Source: Planctomycetota bacterium (lineage in GTDB: Bacteria > Planctomycetota > UBA8108 > UBA1146). From it: 14,764 nucleotides of DNA. Below are positions 5,490-11,847 of the stretch, piece after piece. The stretch lies in the NCBI GenBank assembly GCA_002691835.1, contig NZJA01000035.1, forward strand, positions 1-14,764, written 5' to 3'. Position 1 is the first letter of the stretch. Every line of letters starts with the position of its first letter. The notes below the pieces were generated by a model. It searched no databases, was not told the DNA's origin, and was given only the letters and a program-made list of their open reading frames with translations. The translations under genes were made by a program, and so were the position numbers.

Positions 5490-8400
5490 ATGAACAGACT
5501 TCCCTTCACCCTGCCATCGAATGCCCCCACCCTTCTGAGGCAATTCGCCTCTCCCGGAGGTGCATTTTTGCTGATCCTGTTTGCCGCTCTGTCGCTGGCG
5601 ACAGGCGGGAAACTTCCTGCCACTGCAGAGGAAACGGGTTCCGACTCCGCCGCTCCCACTTTCAACCGCGACATACGCCCGATCCTGTCGAATCACTGCT
5701 ACGCCTGCCACGGTCCCGATTCCGCCGCTCGCAAAGCGGGACTGCGACTCGATCACTTCGACCATGCCACTGGTGCAGATTCCGGTTTCGCCGCCATCGT
5801 TCCAGGAGACTCCGCGGTGAGTGAGGTCTGGCACCGCATCACCAGCGATGACCCCGACGATCAGATGCCCCCCCCCGAAATCCACAAACCTTTGAGCTCG
5901 GAACAGAAGGAAACCCTTCGACGCTGGATCGATGCAGGAGCACAGTACGAGGCACACTGGTCCTTCCAGCCTGCCGCCGAGCATGTCGTGCCTTCGATGG
6001 CAAAAACGGATGCTCCATCCGCCATCGATGCCTTCCTGCGAAAGTCGCTCTCCGATCACAACCTGCCCTGGCGACCCGCCGCGGGCAAAGAGGTACTGAT
6101 CCGCCGTGCGACCCTCGATCTCACCGGCCTGCCGCCGACCATCGACGAGATCGATGCCTTCCTCGCCGATGACCAACCGGGATCGTGGGAGCGGGTCCTC
6201 GATCGATTGCTCGCTTCGCGACGCTTCGGAGAACATTGGGGCCGCACCTGGCTCGATGCCGCCCGTTACGCCGATACCCACGGTCTGCACCTCGACAACT
6301 ACCGCGAGATGTGGCCCTACCGCGATCGTGTCATCGAACTCTTCAACGCCAACACCCCCTATGACGAATTTGTCATCGGCCAGTTGGCAGGTGATCTGCT
6401 GCCGGAATCGACGCTGCAGGATCAGGTCTCCAGCGGTTTCGTGCGCGCCCACCCGACCACCAGCGAGGGCGGCGCCATCAATGACGAGTACCGCATGATC
6501 TATTCGGTCGATCGCACCAACACCTTCGGCACCGTCTTCCTCGGATTGACCCTCGGCTGTGCCCAGTGCCACGACCACAAGTTTGATCCGGTTTCCCAGG
6601 AGGAGTACTTCGGTCTCTACAGCTTCTTCAACAACACTGCTGAAGCCGAGATGGATGGCAATGCCAAGGCCCATCCGCCGGTGGTTTCGGTGCCATCCGA
6701 AACGCAGCAAAGTCGACAACAGGAACTGGAAACCGATCTCGCTTCTCTGGAAGAACAGAAATCCCAGCCCAATGCAGAGATGGATCAGGCTCAAGCAGCA
6801 TACGAAGCTTCATGGCTCTCAGACTCCGATCGCTGGAGCCCGGTCGATCCCCTGATCGCCACCACCACCGGCGGGGCCACCTTTGAGAAACTCGATGACG
6901 GATCCCTTCTCGCCGTCGGCAACAATCCCGATCAGGACACCTACACTTTTTCGATGATCGTCGAAGGCGGTCGCTATCGGGCACTGCGTCTTGAAGGTCT
7001 CCTCGATGATTCGCTGCCGGGAAGGGGCCCGGGGCGCTCCGGCAACAGCAACATCGTCCTCACCGAAATCGAGGGGGAAGCGGTCGCACTCGATGCGGAG
7101 GGGCAAGCGATCGGCGAGCCGGTCAAGATCGTCTGGAAACACGCCCACGCTGATCACCAGCAACCGAACTGGCCGGTGACCGCCGCCATCGATGGCAACA
7201 TCTCTCTCGACGACGGCTGGGCGGTCGAAGGCTTCAACCGCAAGGAACGACGACTCGCCATCTTTGCCAGCGATGCTCCATGGGGAGCAGAAGGCCCGGT
7301 GCAGATCACCATCCAACTGCACTTCGGCAGTCGCTATACCGGCCATGCTATCGGTCGTGTTCGCCTCGCCATCACCGAGGAGTTCATGCCCGCATCCGAA
7401 GATCGGATCTGGGGCGATGACGAAGTCCCCGCTTCCGGGATGGTCGTCAATGACGGTCCCGAAGTGGATTGGAATTGGGTCGAGGGACCGGAACACCGCA
7501 TCCACTCCGGAAAGCGCAGCCGTCTGCAACAGACCGATCAGGATCGCATCATTCAGCACTACTTCGTTCACGTTCGTGAACCGCGAACGATGCGTCAGGG
7601 AGATCAGCTCTACGCATGGGTGCACCTCGACGAAGACACTCCCCCGCAAACGGTGATGCTACAGGTCAATCTCAACGGCTCATGGGAACACCGCGGCTTC
7701 TGGGGAGAGGATCGGATCACGTATGGGGGAACCGGGGTCGACACTCCGGGCCATCGTCCTCTGGGTGAACTGCCTCCTACCGGTGAATGGGTCCGCCTCG
7801 TCCTCGATCTGCAAAAGGTCGGCCTCAAGGCGGGGGACAAAATCAACGGGATCGCCTTCACCCAGTTCGGCGGCAAGGTCTATTGGGATGACTTTGGCCT
7901 CAGTGGCTTCGGAGACTCCCTCGAATGGGAGTCCCTCCTGACCGGGCCGGTTCCCGCCGATGATGAAAGAAGCCTGGACCTGCGTCGTGATTTCTATCGA
8001 TCGCGTCACAGTCCGGAATACGGTGAGTTGCTCTCGCAGATCGAGACACAGCAAAAGGAACTCGATCAGCTGAAGGGACAGATTCCGACGACATTGGTCG
8101 CTGCCGAACGGATGGAGATGCGCTCGACCCGGCTCCTCACACGGGGCCAGTACGACCAGCCGACCGGGGAATCCATCCCGCCAAAGGTCCCGGCATTTCT
8201 GCCGCCATTGCCGGAGGGGGAGCCCGCCAACCGACTGGGCCTCGCCCGCTGGCTCGTCGACCCGAAGCACCCGCTCTTCTCACGGGTAACCGTCAATCGC
8301 ATCTGGCAACAACTGTTTGGCACCGGACTCGTCGGCACCTCCGAGGACTTTGGATTGCAGGGCGAATGGCCCAGTCATCCGAAACTGCTCGATCACCTCG

Positions 8401-9182
8401 CCCGCGATTTCATCACCCGCGACTGGAACCTGAAGCAGTTCATTCGCTCGTTGATGCTGACGGATACCTATCGCATGCAGACCCGCGTCGAAGCCGTCGC
8501 CAACGAAAAGGATCCCCGTAATCGCCTCCTCGGACGCGGTTCCCGTTTCCGTCTCGATGCAGAAGTGATCCGTGATCAAGCCCTGTTCCTTTCCGGGTTG
8601 CTCGTCGAAACGATGGGCGGCCCCGGGGTCAAGCCCTACCAGCCGGAAGGCTTGTGGAAAGCGGTCGGCTACGTCGACAGCAATACCGTCAACTTCGTCC
8701 GCGACTCGGGTGACAACCTCTACCGCCGCAGCGTCTACACCTTCTGGAAACGCACCAGCCCACCTCCGTATCTGGCCATCTTTGATGCACCGAACCGGGA
8801 AACGTGTGTCGTCAAAAGGGAACGCACCAATACACCGATGCAGGCCCTCGTGCTGATGAACGATGTGCAGTATCTGGAAGCGGCCCGAATCTGGGCACGC
8901 AAAATCCTTCTGGATCCCCAGGCTTCCGATGACAACTCACGCATCACCCGCCTGTGGCGAATGGCGACTTCACGCCACCCCTCCGCAGAAGAGCTGCAGG
9001 AACTGCAGGGATATCTGGAGACGATGCGCACCACCTGGAAAAGCGATCCACAACAGGCGGAGGAACTACTCTCTTTCGGTGAGATGGAGCGAGATATGGA
9101 ACTTGATCCACAGGAACATGCCACCTGGATGATGCTGTGCCATCTGATTCTCAACCTTGACGAAGTCGTGATGAAAGGCTGA
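5490..9182 (+). CDS. Planctomycete cytochrome c (PSCyt1) / DUF1549 / DUF1553 domain protein
   Basis: 1230 residues, exported. A hydrophobic segment at 24-39 is a signal peptide or anchor. Residues 56-150 form a planctomycete-type cytochrome c domain: RDIRPILSNHCYACHG puts the haem-binding CxxCH at C70-C73-H74, and M126 in DQMPPPE is the likely distal ligand. DUF1549 spans about 172-382, with RRATLDLTGLPPT (205-217), RYADTHG (259-265) and the family's second CxxCH-like motif, CAQCHDHKFDP (357-367). A coiled coil follows (about 403-440), then some 380 residues of beta-rich, carbohydrate-binding-like sequence. The link RGQYDQPTGE (about 884-893) and DUF1553 (about 911-1230, with the ERTNTPMQAL signature near 1111) complete the family architecture. 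The ATG follows GAAAGG at short spacing. The DUF1501 gene starts three bases after the stop. Catalysis is not established; a redox-linked role in polysaccharide degradation is inferred. Confidence 0.92.
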   Translation: MNRLPFTLPSNAPTLLRQFASPGGAFLLILFAALSLATGGKLPATAEETGSDSAAPTFNRDIRPILSNHCYACHGPDSAARKAGLRLDHFDHATGADSGFAAIVPGDSAVSEVWHRITSDDPDDQMPPPEIHKPLSSEQKETLRRWIDAGAQYEAHWSFQPAAEHVVPSMAKTDAPSAIDAFLRKSLSDHNLPWRPAAGKEVLIRRATLDLTGLPPTIDEIDAFLADDQPGSWERVLDRLLASRRFGEHWGRTWLDAARYADTHGLHLDNYREMWPYRDRVIELFNANTPYDEFVIGQLAGDLLPESTLQDQVSSGFVRAHPTTSEGGAINDEYRMIYSVDRTNTFGTVFLGLTLGCAQCHDHKFDPVSQEEYFGLYSFFNNTAEAEMDGNAKAHPPVVSVPSETQQSRQQELETDLASLEEQKSQPNAEMDQAQAAYEASWLSDSDRWSPVDPLIATTTGGATFEKLDDGSLLAVGNNPDQDTYTFSMIVEGGRYRALRLEGLLDDSLPGRGPGRSGNSNIVLTEIEGEAVALDAEGQAIGEPVKIVWKHAHADHQQPNWPVTAAIDGNISLDDGWAVEGFNRKERRLAIFASDAPWGAEGPVQITIQLHFGSRYTGHAIGRVRLAITEEFMPASEDRIWGDDEVPASGMVVNDGPEVDWNWVEGPEHRIHSGKRSRLQQTDQDRIIQHYFVHVREPRTMRQGDQLYAWVHLDEDTPPQTVMLQVNLNGSWEHRGFWGEDRITYGGTGVDTPGHRPLGELPPTGEWVRLVLDLQKVGLKAGDKINGIAFTQFGGKVYWDDFGLSGFGDSLEWESLLTGPVPADDERSLDLRRDFYRSRHSPEYGELLSQIETQQKELDQLKGQIPTTLVAAERMEMRSTRLLTRGQYDQPTGESIPPKVPAFLPPLPEGEPANRLGLARWLVDPKHPLFSRVTVNRIWQQLFGTGLVGTSEDFGLQGEWPSHPKLLDHLARDFITRDWNLKQFIRSLMLTDTYRMQTRVEAVANEKDPRNRLLGRGSRFRLDAEVIRDQALFLSGLLVETMGGPGVKPYQPEGLWKAVGYVDSNTVNFVRDSGDNLYRRSVYTFWKRTSPPPYLAIFDAPNRETCVVKRERTNTPMQALVLMNDVQYLEAARIWARKILLDPQASDDNSRITRLWRMATSRHPSAEELQELQGYLETMRTTWKSDPQQAEELLSFGEMERDMELDPQEHATWMMLCHLILNLDEVVMKG

Positions 9183-9185
9183 TCG

Positions 9186-10673
9186 ATGGACCCTGAACTG
9201 GAAGTCAACATTCAGGAAACCCGCCGTCAGTTCTTCGGCCGTTCCCTGTCGACCGTCGGCTCGACACTCGGACTCGCTGCCCTTTCCGGTCTCGAAGGCT
9301 CACCGCTACTCGCCGGTGATCCGTCTTCGGCAAACTTGACTTCATTGGGTCGCCCGGGAAGTCTCAGCCAACCCCATCACCGACCCAAGATAAAGCGTGT
9401 CATCTCGCTCTTTATGTCGGGAGCTCCTTCACAAATGGATCTCTTTGATCACAAGCCAAAGATGGCAGACCTCTTCGACAAAGATCTGCCCGAATCGATT
9501 ATCGATGGCCAGCGACTGACGACGATGACCAGTGGTCAGGCCCGTTTTCCGGTCGCTCCAAGTCGCTTCGAGTTTGACCGCTACGGCCCATCCGGGGCAG
9601 AAATCAGTGAGCTGCTGCCGCACACCGCCGGCATCGCTGATCGCATCACCATCATCAAATCGATGTTCACCGAAGCGATCAATCACGACCCGGCGATGAC
9701 CTTCATGCAGACCGGCAGTCAACAGCCGGGCCGACCAAGTCTCGGTTCCTGGCTCAACTACGGCCTCGGTTCGATGAACTCAAGCCTGCCCGCCTTTATG
9801 GTGATGCAAGCCACATGGACCGGTCGCCGCTCCGCCCAAGCTCTCTTCGAACGTCTCTGGGGTGCGGGGATGCTGCCTTCCGAATATCAGGGAGTTTCTC
9901 TGCGTTCGATCGGGGATCCGGTTCTGTACCTTTCCGATCCTCCCGGTGTTGAACGCACAACTCGCCGACAGATGCTCGATTCCCTCTCGCGTCTGAACCA
10001 AAAAATCGTCGACGCCATCGGCGACCCGGAAACTGTCGCCCGAATCGCCCAGTACGAGATGGCCTATCGGATGCAAACATCCGTTCCCGAACTGGTCGAC
10101 ACCCGTGATGAACCAGAGCAAGTCCGACAAATGTACGGACCCGATGTCGACAAGCCAGGCACCTTTGCTTCGTGCTGCCTGCTCGCCAGAAGGATGATCG
10201 AGAGAGATGTACGCTTCGTACAGATTTATCATCGTGGCTGGGATCAGCATGAGCTGCTCCCTGAAACGATCCGCCGCCAATGCTCGGATGTCGATCAGCC
10301 GAGTGCCGCACTGATCAAAGATCTCGAACAGCGGGGACTCCTCGATGACACCTTGGTGATTTGGGGGGGAGAATTCGGTCGAACCGTTTACTGCCAAGGG
10401 CCTCTGACAATGGAGAACTATGGCCGTGATCATCATCCCCGATGTTTCAGCATGTGGCTTGCTGGCGGGGGGATTAAAAAAGGATACGTTCACGGCGAAA
10501 CCGACGATTTCTCCTACAATATCACCCGTGACCCTGTTCACGTGCACGACCTCAATGCGACCATCCTGCACCTGCTGGGCATCGACCATGAAAGACTGGT
10601 CTACCCCTATCAGGGCCGGGATTTCCGCCTCACCGATGTCCACGGCAATCTGGTCAAAGACATCCTTGCCTGA
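9186..10673 (+). CDS. DUF1501 family protein (sulfatase/alkaline-phosphatase-like fold), Tat-exported
   Basis: 495 residues. The N-terminus has a twin-arginine signal, RRQFFGRS (13-20), followed by a hydrophobic stretch (22-34), so it should cross the membrane already folded. DUF1501 motifs run in order: [15 protein letters not shown] (77-91), NHDPAM (166-171), HRGWDQH (349-355), GGEFGRT (394-400), GRDHHP (413-418) and [14 protein letters not shown] (458-471). The conserved Asp and His residues suggest a metal site like that of sulfatases, but I know of no proven reaction for the family. The gene begins three bases after the DUF1549/DUF1553 gene, the usual pairing in Planctomycetes, and the two products probably act together outside the cytoplasm. 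Length and ends look complete. Confidence 0.92.
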   Translation: MDPELEVNIQETRRQFFGRSLSTVGSTLGLAALSGLEGSPLLAGDPSSANLTSLGRPGSLSQPHHRPKIKRVISLFMSGAPSQMDLFDHKPKMADLFDKDLPESIIDGQRLTTMTSGQARFPVAPSRFEFDRYGPSGAEISELLPHTAGIADRITIIKSMFTEAINHDPAMTFMQTGSQQPGRPSLGSWLNYGLGSMNSSLPAFMVMQATWTGRRSAQALFERLWGAGMLPSEYQGVSLRSIGDPVLYLSDPPGVERTTRRQMLDSLSRLNQKIVDAIGDPETVARIAQYEMAYRMQTSVPELVDTRDEPEQVRQMYGPDVDKPGTFASCCLLARRMIERDVRFVQIYHRGWDQHELLPETIRRQCSDVDQPSAALIKDLEQRGLLDDTLVIWGGEFGRTVYCQGPLTMENYGRDHHPRCFSMWLAGGGIKKGYVHGETDDFSYNITRDPVHVHDLNATILHLLGIDHERLVYPYQGRDFRLTDVHGNLVKDILA

Positions 10674-10725
10674 TCCGGGTCGAATTCACTCTTTCCCATC
10701 TTCGTGGTAAATTCACGGAAAGTGC

Positions 10726-10741
10726 TTGGGGGTTGCCCCAA
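10726..10741 (+). other. Short hairpin upstream of the alpha/beta hydrolase gene
   Basis: TTGGGG-GTTG-CCCCAA forms a perfect 6-bp stem with a 4-base loop. It lies 53 bases after the DUF1501 stop and 36 bases before the hydrolase ATG. No T-run follows, so a classical Rho-independent terminator is unlikely. It may mark a transcript boundary or affect translation of the next gene. Confidence 0.3.
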
Positions 10742-10776
10742 CTAGCGACCACCCAGCGGAAAGAGATTCGTCACCG

Positions 10777-11847
10777 ATGAGAACGTTAACTCGCAGAGGC
10801 CAACATCGCCTCGAACACCGCATTTTTCCCGTCCCTCATTGGCGACTCACACCGGCTTCAGGAGAGATCCATTCGGAGATTCTCGTCGTCCATGGTGTCG
10901 GCGAGCATGCGGGTCGCATGTTACCGTTGGCCGCTCAACTCGCAGATCAAGGCTTTGCCTGCCGACTCCCTGACCTCCCAGGTCACGGTGGAGATGGCGG
11001 CCCCGCTCATCAGCGCCTCATGCATTGCTATCTCGAAGGGATCGATTCCGCAAAGACCCTCAAGCAGATCAAGAACATGAGCAGCGAAGACCTTCAGCAC
11101 CTCGAAACCGTGCGCAGTCAACGTCTGCAAGAACTCAACTGCATCTCTTTTGATTCCATCATCGAAGCTGTCGAGAGATGCCTGTTGTGGAGCGCCGGCG
11201 ATGGCAATGAATCTCGTCGACCCCATTTCATCTGGGCCCACAGCATGGGTGCGCTTGCCACACTCGGAGCCCTTGAAAAGGTCGACCGCGATATCTCCAG
11301 TGCGCCGAAAGGAGTCGTACTCTCTGCTCCAGCTCTCGCACCGCCTCCCTTCGCCGACGATCTTCTATCTCGTCTCGCAAGCAACAAGGCCTACTTCATG
11401 TCGACCTTTACACCCTTGAAACCGTTCGCGATGCTCCAACGAGGAGCGGCATGGGCCCTCGACCTGCAATCCGATGGACGCTGGTCGTCGGAGCACATCA
11501 GTGATCTGGTCGATGAACAAGTCCTGCACCCCGCTGACCCCTTGCAGCAAATGTATCTGCCGATATGTTTCCTCGGACGTCTCCTGCCGGCGATGGGTCG
11601 AGCTCAATCAAAGGTCCGTCAACTCCGAACTCCAACCTATGCCATCGCCCCAGGATTCGACCCCATCGTCAACAACAACGGATTGTTACGCTGGGCACCG
11701 AAACTGCGGGAATCACTCGATCCAGCACGACCGCATCGTCTGGCGCGATACGAGGATCTGTGCGTACACGATCTCGCGCGCAGTTCAGCTGCAGATGATG
11801 TAATTGAATGTGCCCATCAGTGGCTGATCGGCAAGTCGAACGATTAG
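10777..11847 (+). CDS. Alpha/beta hydrolase, serine aminopeptidase S33 / monoacylglycerol lipase type
   Basis: 356 residues from ATG 10777. The oxyanion-hole motif HGVGEHAGR (39-47) is typical of monoacylglycerol lipase and lysophospholipase relatives. AHSMGA (154-159) holds the nucleophile S156, with Ala in place of the usual first Gly. FDPIV (294-298) gives the acid D295, and VHDLARS (330-336) gives H331. An insertion of about 50 mostly helical, charged residues (about 80-130) forms the cap. No signal peptide is evident, so it is probably cytoplasmic; a lipid or acyl ester substrate is likely but unproven. The start is uncertain: a TTG at 10726 would add 17 residues behind a GGAAAG site but lies on a hairpin, and the added sequence looks non-conserved. 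It follows the DUF1501 gene by 103 bases, so it may be a separate unit. Its stop overlaps the glnE stop. Confidence 0.82.
   Translation: MRTLTRRGQHRLEHRIFPVPHWRLTPASGEIHSEILVVHGVGEHAGRMLPLAAQLADQGFACRLPDLPGHGGDGGPAHQRLMHCYLEGIDSAKTLKQIKNMSSEDLQHLETVRSQRLQELNCISFDSIIEAVERCLLWSAGDGNESRRPHFIWAHSMGALATLGALEKVDRDISSAPKGVVLSAPALAPPPFADDLLSRLASNKAYFMSTFTPLKPFAMLQRGAAWALDLQSDGRWSSEHISDLVDEQVLHPADPLQQMYLPICFLGRLLPAMGRAQSKVRQLRTPTYAIAPGFDPIVNNNGLLRWAPKLRESLDPARPHRLARYEDLCVHDLARSSAADDVIECAHQWLIGKSND

Noticed and set aside
6558..6572. Second CxxCH (CAQCH) as a second haem c site
   Set aside because: CAQCHDHKFDP is a conserved part of DUF1549 itself. Haem binding here cannot be claimed from the motif alone, so only the N-terminal CYACH is called a haem site.
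5382..6794. Minus-strand open frame of 470 codons opposite the cytochrome/DUF1549/DUF1553 gene
   Set aside because: It is antisense to clearly conserved domains, shows no recognisable family, and arises because TTA, CTA and TCA codons are rare in the real gene. It also spans the divergent promoter.
6819..7649. Minus-strand open frame of 276 codons
   Set aside because: Antisense shadow within the 1230-residue gene; no recognisable domain.
9780..10643. Minus-strand open frame of 287 codons
   Set aside because: Antisense shadow of the DUF1501 gene, whose conserved motifs lie in the plus frame.
10726..10741. Hairpin as a Rho-independent terminator for the DUF1501 operon
   Set aside because: The stem is only 6 bp and no U-tract follows.
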